A stretch of DNA of 64,000 bases. Source: JAVBTT01 sp031556035 (GTDB taxonomy: Bacteria > Bacillota > Clostridia > Oscillospirales > UBA929). Where the stretch lies: NCBI GenBank assembly GCA_031556035.1, contig JAVBTT010000001.1, positions 1-64,000 on the forward strand, in the 5' to 3' direction. Position numbers and translations under genes: made by a program. Below are positions 27,101 to 34,968 of the stretch, piece after piece (positions within the stretch are counted from its first letter, which is position 1; each line of letters starts with the position of its first letter). The notes under the pieces were generated by a model. That model made no database searches. It was given only the letters and a program-made list of their open reading frames with translations, and was not told where the DNA came from.

Positions 27101-29198
27101 CGTTGTAGCGCGGATCGGTGATCATGCGCACATTGCCAAGCACGTTCATGTTGTTCCGGGCGAAGTTTATCGTCTCATTGGTGATGAGCCAGTGCGCTTC
27201 GGTAAAGATCGCGGGCGAGAAGAGCAGCTCCCACACCCTGGTGCCGCGCATGGCGTTGCCGTAGAGGTTCTCTCGCAGATCCTGCGGGGTCATCTCCACA
27301 TAGCTGTTGTTCGTGGAGTAGATCGGATCGTGGTTCCAGATGTAGCTGAACGGGAACTGATACTGGTTATAGTTGAAGAATCTCCAGTAGCCGCTGTCGC
27401 GGAAGGTCAGGCGCCTCGCGCCGTCCCCCACCGGGGTGCCGTCCGGGAACTGTGTGGCGCCGGTCTTGCCGGAGTCGGGGCTTGTTATGACCTTAATTGA
27501 GTTGACAACTTTGAGATACCATGGGCTGGGAACGCTTGTGCCGGTCGAGTTGAGCCACAGGCCCTTTCCGTTTTCCGCCTGGTGCGCCCTCAGGCCCAGG
27601 AACAGCGCGTTGTAGTTTTCCCACAGCTCGGTAAAGGTCCACATGCTGGAGGCGTCAACGTCGTTGCCCTCGGCTGCGGTGTCAATACTGAGTGTGCTTC
27701 TGGAGCCCGCCACAATTCCGCCGACCATGTGGCCGTGTCTCGGGTCGCGGCATATGCTCCTCGCCATGCCGTCCAGCTTCCAGTAGTTGACGTTGTACTC
27801 GTCCATATTGAAAGCCATATGGTCATAGAGGTTATCGAGGTAAACCGGAGCTGCCGCGCAGATTTCGCCTCTGAACGTAACGGTGGGGGCTCCGCCTGGC
27901 TCAGCGGGCTCGACATACTGTGAAACCGACCGGAAGCCGGTGCCCGCCGCCGCCATAAACGGGGACTGGGTCTGGCCGTATCCGCCGCGGGGGCTTATCC
28001 ACTTCGCGAACGCGCCGCCGGCGTCGGTCACCATCTGGGAGATGTCCTTCAGCACGTTGTTTGCGAAGGACGGCTTGAAATCCCAGAACGGGGCGGAATA
28101 GTCATTGTAGCCGTCGTCGCAGATATAGGCGCTGATGGGCGGCAACCCCGCCTGGGTGAGACCCTGCTCTATTCCCATATAGGAGGTGGTGAGTGAGGCG
28201 GGGGTGATGTTCATGCCGCCGTCGTACCACGTGTTGAACTGCGTGCGGAAGTATGTGCCCTGGGAGATCGCGTTGATATAAGTATAAAAATCGTCCTGAA
28301 TTACCTGGTAATCACCGGAGCGGGCGGCGCCCACCACGGCCGGCCATGTGCGGAAGCTGCCGGCCCCGTTCAGCCTGCCCTCGCCGGCAAGCCTCTCAAA
28401 GCTCTTGCCTGAGTAATAACGCATGAGCAGGTTCTTGTCCCTGCCGGCGCCCGCCTCGTTGGGGTACGGCACTATGTCGTTGCTGGTGACCTGGAACTCT
28501 ACGCCGAAGAACAGACTGTTGACGTAGAGCGGCTGACCGCTGCTCTGCTGGAATGAGCTTATGAACTGGTTGTACACCCTCTCCTGCTGGGGATCCTTGC
28601 GGCACCACAGCAGCGAGTCGGGGATGTCCTTGCCGATGTTAAAGGCGTCGACGTCGACTGTGTGGAGGTAGGCGTTCCCACGGCTCGCTTCGGGCACGCT
28701 GATCTCCAGCCAGGAGTTCATGTAATGATCCCCATCCATCATCTCGACGATGTAGGATACGGTCCACGGTATGTCGAATCTTACAACCGGCTCAAAATTG
28801 AAGGTTATCTGGTTTCCGCCGTCCAGATTTTTGACAACAGGCTGGCCCGCCAGGGTCAGGTCGCTAGTCTTGATCTGACGCCCGGAAAGGGTGGTATCCA
28901 CATTCATTTCAAACTTGTCGGTCACGGCTATGATGAAGTCCTCTGAGCCCTGACCCGGGGCAAGGGTGATTCCTGATCTCTTGTTCTCAATGGATGTGGT
29001 GGCAACCTTGCCTCCGGCAAGGGTAAAATTGCGCTGGATGAGCCCGTTTCCGATACTCAGTGTGCCGTCCGCAACCGACGCTACGACAGCGGTACTGACC
29101 GCATCGGGGGCGCCCGCCGCCATGCCGGCCGGGAAGCAGCCCAGCAGGAATGCCACTGTCAGCACCAGGCCTAGAACGCGGGAAATGCTTTTTTTCAT
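24189..29198 (-). CDS. Giant secreted clan GH-D-like glycosidase with LamG and C-terminal module
   Basis: 1669 residues, signal peptide at the N terminus (MKKSISRVLGLVLTVAFLL...MAAGAP). A beta-supersandwich (about 40-310) precedes a TIM-barrel region with YICDDGYNDYS (about 350) and NYWKLDGMA (about 470), reminiscent of the nucleophile strand of GH27/GH36-type alpha-galactosidases and alpha-N-acetylgalactosaminidases. An SbsA-like Ig domain (about 810-900), LamG-like lectin fold (about 904-1066), Big_4-like Ig (about 1100-1150), a GH43_C2/DUF1349-like sandwich (about 1160-1410), a second Big_4 (about 1412-1486) and the shared C-terminal module (about 1504-1669, ending KYPVLFPSYSFTF) follow. 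Context (AgaS, NagA, GalNAc-type PTS) favours release of alpha-linked GalNAc or Gal; the exact GH family is not assigned. Confidence 0.8.
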   Translation of the reverse strand: MKKSISRVLGLVLTVAFLLGCFPAGMAAGAPDAVSTAVVASVADGTLSIGNGLIQRNFTLAGGKVATTSIENKRSGITLAPGQGSEDFIIAVTDKFEMNVDTTLSGRQIKTSDLTLAGQPVVKNLDGGNQITFNFEPVVRFDIPWTVSYIVEMMDGDHYMNSWLEISVPEASRGNAYLHTVDVDAFNIGKDIPDSLLWCRKDPQQERVYNQFISSFQQSSGQPLYVNSLFFGVEFQVTSNDIVPYPNEAGAGRDKNLLMRYYSGKSFERLAGEGRLNGAGSFRTWPAVVGAARSGDYQVIQDDFYTYINAISQGTYFRTQFNTWYDGGMNITPASLTTSYMGIEQGLTQAGLPPISAYICDDGYNDYSAPFWDFKPSFANNVLKDISQMVTDAGGAFAKWISPRGGYGQTQSPFMAAAGTGFRSVSQYVEPAEPGGAPTVTFRGEICAAAPVYLDNLYDHMAFNMDEYNVNYWKLDGMARSICRDPRHGHMVGGIVAGSRSTLSIDTAAEGNDVDASSMWTFTELWENYNALFLGLRAHQAENGKGLWLNSTGTSVPSPWYLKVVNSIKVITSPDSGKTGATQFPDGTPVGDGARRLTFRDSGYWRFFNYNQYQFPFSYIWNHDPIYSTNNSYVEMTPQDLRENLYGNAMRGTRVWELLFSPAIFTEAHWLITNETINFARNNMNVLGNVRMITDPRYNGGEMGQTNNDSGMTPYMMSAWGEDEGFVSFRNTFANDGRVENVNPITLTLKLDRLAGVPEGMENFSMTYILPSKVDSGHVINRKESYNYGDTIQVVVKPMEFVILHFSDNKDTTPPAILRTEVMDENTLRVTFDEAIELAEAPIAVAGHTVTGAALTSDYRSVDVKVSDAFADNEAISLTGLSVKDLSANPATVAGVARYAAGRLVDEFRLASDLTGSVSVSYNDLLQSDVLSLAGNTAGFASGVSADQTNKLSVASLIRTTGSDAVILEQAGAYSVKVNAEGKIQFTVGALTVQSKQAVNDGLWHHFACVKEPNEMLKVYIDGKISASAYDGYKLNILKSGAVTIGSAAFTGELSQTKVYNKSLGYLEVGALGTQPLADYDIAGYNAFTVAGMEPSLPGTVQARYAATNYLRNYDAAWDEVDKADYAAPGKVEITGTLPGFDGNREVSGKLSVLPEWPASWSLTGTDLQSVLGDMTAAGWEIVGRNDANLSVAANGLTIKAARNKVDRGNVDAYDPSGKRILDGSPNPNYDPDADKYDVNYVNSQREYLDNVQNENFFVIDPGLDDYTITISGNIRADQLNKSAGLIIRADDDNYIRMTYRVSGCTGNSTRAAMSLNMHVGGSELTLEESPNPARIGANDIVHLALDKKGDYYTGYYSMNGTDWIKVGTVKAKLESSKAGFYAALGVQNLPEHGFTSSAFSPRFTNFSIRQYSVGLTIDPETKGALDVKVGDPSPRYAWANTTFSDGSKGSVLVALPAIDTGAAGEQTVQGAVAGNPAVAVPVTVTVTEDEPVETLNVSVSTQTIVATLAAYLNFTVSGDVTDGLTAWLKVGEDKLYATAISAGKGRMNISAAPAAGTYKLIVEGEDSYGECDVSVVPYNTNIWEANAYALEGRLLVKFNDDITLKSAAGCVTIGAAGYSAKVLEDKRTVEVLGIDAGTLASGTVVSVKGIKYPVLFPSYSFTFRVTMP

Positions 29199-29438
29199 TT
29201 TCTTTACTCCCTTTTTCCATTATTTACTGGTACCGTCATCGCCGATGTCGCAATCACTCTTTCTTATCCACCGCACCTCCATACCCAAAAATACAGCCTG
29301 TCCTTTTCCATAATATAGACAATTTACAGCATTAATAAATAGTGGATTATGTAAAGGATAACATATTTATTGTGCAAAAGATATAACGAAATGCGGGATA
29401 TCGCTTTATTTTTTATCGTTTTGTACTAAAATAATCGA

Positions 29439-29765
29439 TTATTTCGCTTTTGCCCTATACTGTCTGGGAGTCAGACCGTATTCCTGCCTAAACACCTTGT
29501 AAAACCATGTTATGTTTCGATACCCAGACTCCCTGCATATTTCCTGGATGCTTTTGGAGGAACCGGACAGGAGCGCCCTCGCCTTTTCCATCCGCACCTT
29601 TTGCAGATACTGAACATATGTCATATCCGCCTGCTCTCTGAAAAGCTCATAGAAGAAATCCTTGTGGTAGTGGAAGGTATCCAGCAGCTTCTTTCTGCTG
29701 ATATCCATATAGTTCTTGTCAATATACAAAACAATTTGCTCAAACAGCTCTTTCCGCGAATCCAT
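29439..29765 (-). CDS. AraC-type DNA-binding protein lacking a sensor domain
   Basis: 108 residues consisting only of the two AraC helix-turn-helix units (KKLLDTFHYHKDFFYELFREQADMTY and SIQEICRESGYRNITWFYKVFRQEYGLTPRQYRAKAK). No ligand-binding or response domain is present and no in-frame upstream extension is obvious, so it is either a stand-alone regulator of the SoxS/MarA size class or the surviving end of a longer gene. It lies between agaS and the giant glycosidase, 240 bp ahead of the latter, which it may control. Confidence 0.85.
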   Translation of the reverse strand: MDSRKELFEQIVLYIDKNYMDISRKKLLDTFHYHKDFFYELFREQADMTYVQYLQKVRMEKARALLSGSSKSIQEICRESGYRNITWFYKVFRQEYGLTPRQYRAKAK

Positions 29766-29929
29766 ACGCCCTCCCTACTCCCCGTAATGGCGCAGCAAAG
29801 CTAACCTGCCCATAGTCAGATCATCATAAACGCTATTCGGCCGCGCCGCAGGCGACCATACGCCGCCCCCAGATTAAAAAGCCCGCGTTGTCAGTGCACT
29901 GATAAACCAACCGTTAGGTTATCTCTCGG

Positions 29930-31060
29930 CTAGAGAACATAGGGATAAATTGTAACCCCCCGAACCACACGGTTTACGACACCGGCAGGGTTGGGATTGT
30001 CCGGGTCTATTCCCAGCTCAAGCGATTTGTTATAAGCCAGCATTTGCGCGACAAGAAGAAATTCCGGAGCAAGCAGCCCGTTTTCATAGCCTCCGGCGTT
30101 GTTGAAGCAGTAATAGCAGTCGGCGAGCCCCTCAGCCTCGCCGCAGGGCTGACCGCAGACGACCAGAAGCCTGTTCCCGCTGCGCTCACGGCTCATCTCC
30201 CGCAGTAAATCCAGCTCGTATTGCCGTGCGAAGGAATTGTCAGACAGATAAAGGACAACAAGGGTTTCGTCGTTCACGAAGGACTTAGGCCCGTGCCGGA
30301 ATCCGACCGGCGAATCAAACAGAACGGATATCTGCCCCCGGGTCAGCTCCAGCATTTTCAGGCTCGACTCCTGCGCCATCCCCTTGAGCGCCTCCGCGCC
30401 AAGATAGGCGATACGGTTATACCGGAACTCGCCTGCCCAGCCGGATACGGCGTTCACTCCGACGCGCAGATAACGCTCCCCGGCGGCGGCGATGTCCATA
30501 AGCGCCGCACTGTTTTCCTGGAGCTTCTCATTCAGCAAGCTCAACAGGGTCGTAAGGTACATGCTGGTAAAGCTGTTTGTCATGGCAAAGCCTCTGTCGT
30601 TTGTCTCATCCGGCAGATTGATCACATAATAATCGCTGTTTTCGGCGGCAAGCAGGGATAATTTCCCCTGCCTGTTGCAGGTCACAATCAGCTGGCGCAG
30701 GTTTAGGCTGACAGCCTCCGCGGCGCGGATGGCTCCCAGGGATTCCGGCGAATCTCCCGAACGCGCGAAGGAGACAAGCAGCGTGTTTTTTCGGGGGGAG
30801 AGGCAGCTTTCCGGGAAGGCCACCATATCCGTAGTTCCGCAAGAGCCGACCGCGTACTTGCCAAAACGTCCCAGATAGGGGCAAAGAGTTTTGCCTATAT
30901 ACTCGCTGCTTCCGGCTCCAGCCAGGAGTATCTGACCATCCGCGCCCATGAAATCGTTCATAAAGTCGTTCAGGCGAAAGGCGTTTTCCGCCGCGAGGGC
31001 TGGTATTTTCCGCCAGGTCTCGGGTTGGCGCAGAATTTCCTCGATAGTATAGCCGCTCAT
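29930..31060 (-). CDS. agaS: AgaS-type sugar isomerase (SIS) family aldose-ketose isomerase/deaminase
   Basis: 376 residues with two SIS domains (first: ILLAGAGSSEYIGKTLCPYLG and VSFARSGDSPESLGAI; second: IAYLGAEALKGMAQESSLKMLELTRGQI, SPVGFRHGPKSFV). This matches AgaS, which deaminates and isomerises galactosamine-6-phosphate to tagatose-6-phosphate in the cytoplasm. The ATG at 31060 follows AAGGAGATATGCG; an upstream alternative at 31084 lacks a ribosome site. It sits at the end of the PTS/deacetylase operon and supplies the step after NagA-type deacetylation. Confidence 0.9.
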   Translation of the reverse strand: MSGYTIEEILRQPETWRKIPALAAENAFRLNDFMNDFMGADGQILLAGAGSSEYIGKTLCPYLGRFGKYAVGSCGTTDMVAFPESCLSPRKNTLLVSFARSGDSPESLGAIRAAEAVSLNLRQLIVTCNRQGKLSLLAAENSDYYVINLPDETNDRGFAMTNSFTSMYLTTLLSLLNEKLQENSAALMDIAAAGERYLRVGVNAVSGWAGEFRYNRIAYLGAEALKGMAQESSLKMLELTRGQISVLFDSPVGFRHGPKSFVNDETLVVLYLSDNSFARQYELDLLREMSRERSGNRLLVVCGQPCGEAEGLADCYYCFNNAGGYENGLLAPEFLLVAQMLAYNKSLELGIDPDNPNPAGVVNRVVRGVTIYPYVL

Positions 31061-31175
31061 CGCATATCTCCTTGTATCAAACATTTTTTCACATTTCCCT
31101 GCCTCCAGCGGGGAAATATGCCCTGCTTCCTATCGTTTTCCCATAGATATGATCAATATCCGCTGAATTTCGCCG

Positions 31176-31760
31176 TCAAAGCTTAAAGACTATCCCCAGA
31201 AAAGCCGAGGCGATAATAAAGACCACAGGGGAAAGGGCTTTCCCCTTGATCTTAACGGTATAGTTGACAATCAGCATTATGGCGAATATCCCCAAATGGA
31301 ACAAATTGAACAGATTGAAAAAGTTTCCAGTCTGCTTAAACAGCTCCACATGGAACAGCGACTTCAGAAACAGGCTCATGCACGCAGAGGTGATAAGCGC
31401 CACCACAGCCGGCCGGATACCGTAAAAAGCCCTCTGAACATAGCGGTTTGCCTTAAATTTCTGGAGCACGCGCGCGACAAGCAGGACAATAACAATACTT
31501 GGAAATACCAAGACCAGGGCCGCGACGATTCCCCCCCAGACAGATCCAAATATGGCGTTGCCCGCGTAGACCGCCATGTTGACGCCGATCGGCCCGGGCA
31601 TACTCTGTCCCACAGCGATGATGACCGAGAGGGCGTCGGTCGTGAGCCAGCCATATTTGACCGCCATCTCATTGAAAAAGGGGATAATGGCCATACCTCC
31701 GCCAACGGCAAACAGGCCCGCGCAAAAAAACCGGAACAACACCTCAAGAATAAAGCTCAT
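31176..31760 (-). CDS. CHR-family (chromate-type) transporter half, second subunit
   Basis: 194-residue membrane protein with the short-chain CHR signature GLFAVGGGMAIIPFF, PGPIGVNMAVYAGNAIFGSVWGG and VFPSIVIVLLV; about six hydrophobic segments. Its ATG overlaps the stop of the preceding CHR gene (ATGA), so the pair probably forms a heterodimer. Chromate efflux is the family name, but the natural substrate here is unknown; the operon position between PTS IIB and agaS suggests an anion linked to amino-sugar use (for example acetate or phosphate), which is speculation. Confidence 0.9.
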   Translation of the reverse strand: MSFILEVLFRFFCAGLFAVGGGMAIIPFFNEMAVKYGWLTTDALSVIIAVGQSMPGPIGVNMAVYAGNAIFGSVWGGIVAALVLVFPSIVIVLLVARVLQKFKANRYVQRAFYGIRPAVVALITSACMSLFLKSLFHVELFKQTGNFFNLFNLFHLGIFAIMLIVNYTVKIKGKALSPVVFIIASAFLGIVFKL

Positions 31761-32320
31761 TTTTTTGTATCCGCCTTTGCTTTTCTTCTTTCAGAGAGCG
31801 TTTTTATAACAATGCCCGAAACGGCCGCCATAATCACAAGCAGCACAATGTGAACCCCCGCAAAGTAAGCCAGCGCAAAGGCCGCGAGGCAGATGACGAT
31901 CCCAACAACGTCTTTTATCGAATTCTTAAAGAGCTGAACAATTGTCGCGGTCATCAGCATGCACACGCCGATCTGTATGCCGCTCAGCGCGTGGCGCACG
32001 GCCGGTATATCCTGAAAGCCGCTGAGCAGAGTGGCGACAATTGTGATAAGAACGATGGACGGACTGATAACGCCCAGGGCGGAGACGATCCCGCCCCAAA
32101 CCCCGGCGGTCTTATATCCTACAAAGGTTGCCGTGTTGACCGCGATAACGCCAGGCAGGCTTTGCCCGATAGCGTAATAGTCCATGACCTCCTCATTTTC
32201 CACCCAGTGATGCTTTTGCACCACCTCTTTGTCAATCATGGGCAGGATAACATAGCCGCCGCCAAAGGTAAACAGGCCGATTTTGAACCATGTTCTATAC
32301 TGCAGAAACAGATTTTTCAC
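31757..32320 (-). CDS. CHR-family (chromate-type) transporter half, first subunit
   Basis: 187 residues; begins KNLFLQYRTWFKIGLFTFGGGYVILPMIDKEVVQKHHWVENEEVMDYYAIGQSLPGVIAVNTATFVGYK, the canonical N-terminal CHR domain with the FGGG and PG motifs. GTG start at 32320 with AAGGAG upstream, 40 bp after the PTS IIB gene; it overlaps the second CHR gene by four bases. Both halves lie inside the amino-sugar PTS operon. Confidence 0.92.
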   Translation of the reverse strand: MKNLFLQYRTWFKIGLFTFGGGYVILPMIDKEVVQKHHWVENEEVMDYYAIGQSLPGVIAVNTATFVGYKTAGVWGGIVSALGVISPSIVLITIVATLLSGFQDIPAVRHALSGIQIGVCMLMTATIVQLFKNSIKDVVGIVICLAAFALAYFAGVHIVLLVIMAAVSGIVIKTLSERRKAKADTKK

Positions 32321-32360
32321 GCTAATCTCCTTTTCCGTCCGGCTGCCGGAGCCGCCCCCG

Positions 32361-32843
32361 TCACAGCTTTTTCAGGACCTGGTTAAAGTCCGCCTTGCTT
32401 TGGTCAGGAAGAATCTGCGCGGACATCTTTACATTCCTCCTGTCAAGCTCCCTCCAGTCCTCCAGCTCCTCCGTCGTCGCGTAGACATGGCTGAGAAGCT
32501 TGATTTTCCCCGGTGCGGACCGAAGGTTTCCGATGTTCAGGCCGGGAATTTCCACACCCCTGTCCATCAGGCTTAAAACGGTCTTTGGGCCTTTTACAAG
32601 GATCATTAGGCTCTCGTTTTTATAGGCGTCCGCCGCGAGCTTTTCGGCGGCGTCCGCGATTGTCAGGAACTCCGCCCTCAAGCCCGCCGGAGTCGCCATC
32701 CGCATCAGGGAGCACTGAATCTTGTCCACCGCCGTTTTATCGTCGACCACCAGAATACAGGTGACCCCGGCGCTGCGCGTCCAGCCTACCACGACCTGAC
32801 CGTGAATCAGACGGTCGTCAATTCGAACTATTAGTGTTTTCAT
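32361..32843 (-). CDS. agaV: PTS IIB component, mannose/GalNAc class
   Basis: 160-residue cytoplasmic phosphocarrier. Active-site histidine in IDDRLIHGQVVVGW (His about 15), typical for mannose-class IIB (PF03830). It accepts phosphate from IIA and phosphorylates the sugar entering through IIC/IID. It overlaps nagA by four bases (translation coupling). Assignment to GalNAc/galactosamine rather than mannose, fructose or sorbose rests on agaS and the GatZ-family gene in the region. Confidence 0.93.
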   Translation of the reverse strand: MKTLIVRIDDRLIHGQVVVGWTRSAGVTCILVVDDKTAVDKIQCSLMRMATPAGLRAEFLTIADAAEKLAADAYKNESLMILVKGPKTVLSLMDRGVEIPGLNIGNLRSAPGKIKLLSHVYATTEELEDWRELDRRNVKMSAQILPDQSKADFNQVLKKL

Positions 32844-34039
32844 AAGCGCAAGTCTCCTCTATATTTATTCGCCAGATAAGCAATATCGCCTCTGACGATA
32901 GTCATATGCACCGAGAAATCAGGGTTGAGAACAACAAAATCAGCGTCTTTTCCGGGCCTTATTGACCCCTTCCTGTCGAATACACCGATCGAGCGCGCGG
33001 GGTTTTCAGAGCCCATCCGGAGCGCGTCGGCGGCGGGGACGCCGGTAAAGCTAACGAGATTTCGCACCGCATCGCACTGGGAGATCATGCTGCCCGCCAG
33101 GCCTCCCCTCAGGGTCTTCGCCTCTCCATCCCGGACAATTACCTGAGTGCCCTCCCATCTTTGGAAGGAACCGTCACCGAGCCCGCGGACGTCGGTGCCG
33201 TCGGTGATCAGAACACAGCGCGCCGGCCCCGCGATTCTGAGCACCATTTCCATAATAGCCGGAACAAAATGGTTGCCGTCAAAGGTCAGTTCAAGAAAGA
33301 CCGACGGCTCGAGCATAAGGGCAAGCGCCGCGCCGGGCTGCCTGTGGTGTATCTGCGGCATTCCGCTGAAAAGATGCGTCGCCCGGCACGCGCCCGCCCG
33401 AAGCGCCTCCCGCGTTTGCTCAAAGCTGGCCGCCGTGTGTCCTATTGAAACACGCACACCTTTCCTGACAAAAAACTCTATCGCCTCCATCGCGTACTCC
33501 GTCTCCGGCGCGAGTGTTACGACCCTCAAAGACTCAAGAGCCGCAGAGCAAATACGCTCCAGCTCCTGCGCGCTGGCTGCGCGTATATTGCCCTCAATGT
33601 GGGCGCCGCGGTTTTGAGCGCTGATAAACGGCCCCTCAAGATGAGTTCCCAAGATTTCAACCTGGCCCGGCTTGGGGTTGCGGACTGCGTCTAAAAGACC
33701 GCGCAGAGCAGTCTCCTCTTCCTCCGGGCCGACGCTGGTGGTAGTCGCCAGGCAGCTAGTGGTTCCGCCCTCGACCATAAAATCGGATATCGCCGCTATC
33801 GCGTCCGGGATGGCCTCCATGAAGTTGCGTCCGCGCGCTCCATGCACATGCGTATCGATCAGCCCTGGAGCCACAAGCTTTCCGGAGCAGTCAACGCGCT
33901 CGGCGCCAGGAGGAGCGCCATGGCCCTCGGGCAGCACCTCAAGGATGCGCCCGTCCCGTATAATAACCTCACGGTTTTCAATTTTTCCGCTTTCCAGCAG
34001 CACTTGTCCGCCGCAAAGCAGCTTTGTCGAATGATCCAT
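32840..34039 (-). CDS. nagA: N-acetylhexosamine-6-phosphate deacetylase (NagA/AgaA family)
   Basis: 399 residues, cytoplasmic amidohydrolase that removes acetate from GlcNAc-6-P or GalNAc-6-P. Metal and active-site segments: LVAPGLIDTHVHGARGRNFM, LGTHLEGPFISAQNRGAH (Glu metal ligand), VSIGHTAAS (His), ATHLFSGMPQIHHR (His) and LITDGTDV (catalytic Asp). The ATG at 34039 follows GGAGAGG; a longer frame to 34123 would translate through a strong hairpin (34081-34115) and is rejected. Between PTS IID and IIB in the operon, so it acts directly on the PTS product; AgaA-type activity is more likely than NagA by context. Confidence 0.93.
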   Translation of the reverse strand: MDHSTKLLCGGQVLLESGKIENREVIIRDGRILEVLPEGHGAPPGAERVDCSGKLVAPGLIDTHVHGARGRNFMEAIPDAIAAISDFMVEGGTTSCLATTTSVGPEEEETALRGLLDAVRNPKPGQVEILGTHLEGPFISAQNRGAHIEGNIRAASAQELERICSAALESLRVVTLAPETEYAMEAIEFFVRKGVRVSIGHTAASFEQTREALRAGACRATHLFSGMPQIHHRQPGAALALMLEPSVFLELTFDGNHFVPAIMEMVLRIAGPARCVLITDGTDVRGLGDGSFQRWEGTQVIVRDGEAKTLRGGLAGSMISQCDAVRNLVSFTGVPAADALRMGSENPARSIGVFDRKGSIRPGKDADFVVLNPDFSVHMTIVRGDIAYLANKYRGDLRL

Positions 34040-34080
34040 ATGGCAATGCCTCTCCGGGCACAAAGCCCGCCGTAACATCT

Positions 34081-34115
34081 GTTCATATCCCCCGCCAAGG
34101 GCGGGGGATATGAAC
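34081..34115 (-). terminator. Strong intra-operon hairpin between PTS IID and nagA
   Basis: Perfect 16-bp arms (GTTCATATCCCCCGCC and complement) with an AAG loop, lying in the 83-bp gap. No T-run follows on the transcribed strand, so partial attenuation or RNA processing/stabilisation of the upstream IIC-IID message is more likely than full termination. Confidence 0.6.
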
Positions 34116-34122
34116 TCACTCA

Positions 34123-34953
34123 TTAAAGTATCCCGAATAATCCCAGCACAAATCCGACGACGACAATGCCGATCATCACGATCGTCGCGCTCTTGCCCTT
34201 GCGAAGGAACGCGAAGACGCCCAGCGTCGCGGCCAAAGGAAGGAGCCTGGGCAGAATCTTGTCAAACATGCCTTGAAGCGCGACACTTGCTTCACCCTGT
34301 GTGTAGGTCAGCGGGGTGGTGATGTTCAGGACGCTCGCGACCAGAGCGCCCACAACCAGCAGGCCCAAAATGGTGGCCGCCTCCATCCAGCGCTGGATCT
34401 GCATTCCTCCGAGATTCTCAAGGAATTTGTCGGCCCTCTTGTAGCCGCTGTGGACGCCCCACCACTGCACTCCGAAGTGGACGGCGTTGATCACGAGTAT
34501 GAATAGAATCGGGGCAACCAGCCCGACACCGCCAAGAATAAGGGAAGCGCAGATACCGGCTACGATGGGACGGAAGGTTCCAAAAAACATGGAGTCGCCG
34601 AGTCCGGCCAGCGGGCCCATCAGCGCGCCCTTGACAGCCTGTATGTTCTCCTCGTCCATCTCCTCGCCGCGGGCTTTTCTCTCCTCCATGGAGGCCACTA
34701 TGCCGAAAATAATGCCGCCCAGCCACGGATGCGTGTTGAAATAACCGGAGTGGCGCTTATAGGCCTCAACGCGGTCTTCCTTGTTCTTATAGAGCTTGTT
34801 GATCAGGGGAAGCATGCCCCAGATAAAGCCGAGGCCCTGCATGCGTTCAAAGTTGAAAGCGGACTGAATCCCGTTGGAGCGGAAGAACAGTCTTCTCAGA
34901 TCCTTCTTTTCAATTTTTTCAGCGGGGGCAGCCGCTTTTGTTTCCGCACTCAT
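34123..34953 (-). CDS. agaD: PTS IID component, mannose/GalNAc class
   Basis: 276-residue membrane subunit (PF03613). Conserved opening LRRLFFRSNGIQSAFNFERMQGLGFIWGMLPLINKLY and the RHSGYFNTHPWLGGIIFGIVASMEE segment are family-specific; GALMGPLAGLGDSMFFGTFRPI follows. A C-terminal transmembrane helix ends the protein. Start after GGAGGGGACATAA, 15 bp after the IIC stop. With IIC it forms the sugar channel. Confidence 0.96.
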   Translation of the reverse strand: MSAETKAAAPAEKIEKKDLRRLFFRSNGIQSAFNFERMQGLGFIWGMLPLINKLYKNKEDRVEAYKRHSGYFNTHPWLGGIIFGIVASMEERKARGEEMDEENIQAVKGALMGPLAGLGDSMFFGTFRPIVAGICASLILGGVGLVAPILFILVINAVHFGVQWWGVHSGYKRADKFLENLGGMQIQRWMEAATILGLLVVGALVASVLNITTPLTYTQGEASVALQGMFDKILPRLLPLAATLGVFAFLRKGKSATIVMIGIVVVGFVLGLFGIL

Positions 34954-34968
34954 TTATGTCCCCTCCTC

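Noticed and set aside
31176..32320. Genuine chromate-resistance determinant
   Set aside because: No chromate regulator (ChrB) or own promoter is seen, and both genes are embedded in the PTS operon; only the family, not chromate function, is supported.
34040..34123. N-terminal extension of NagA to 34123
   Set aside because: The added residues are encoded by a 35-base perfect hairpin; GGAGAGG eight bases before 34039 marks the start that matches family length.
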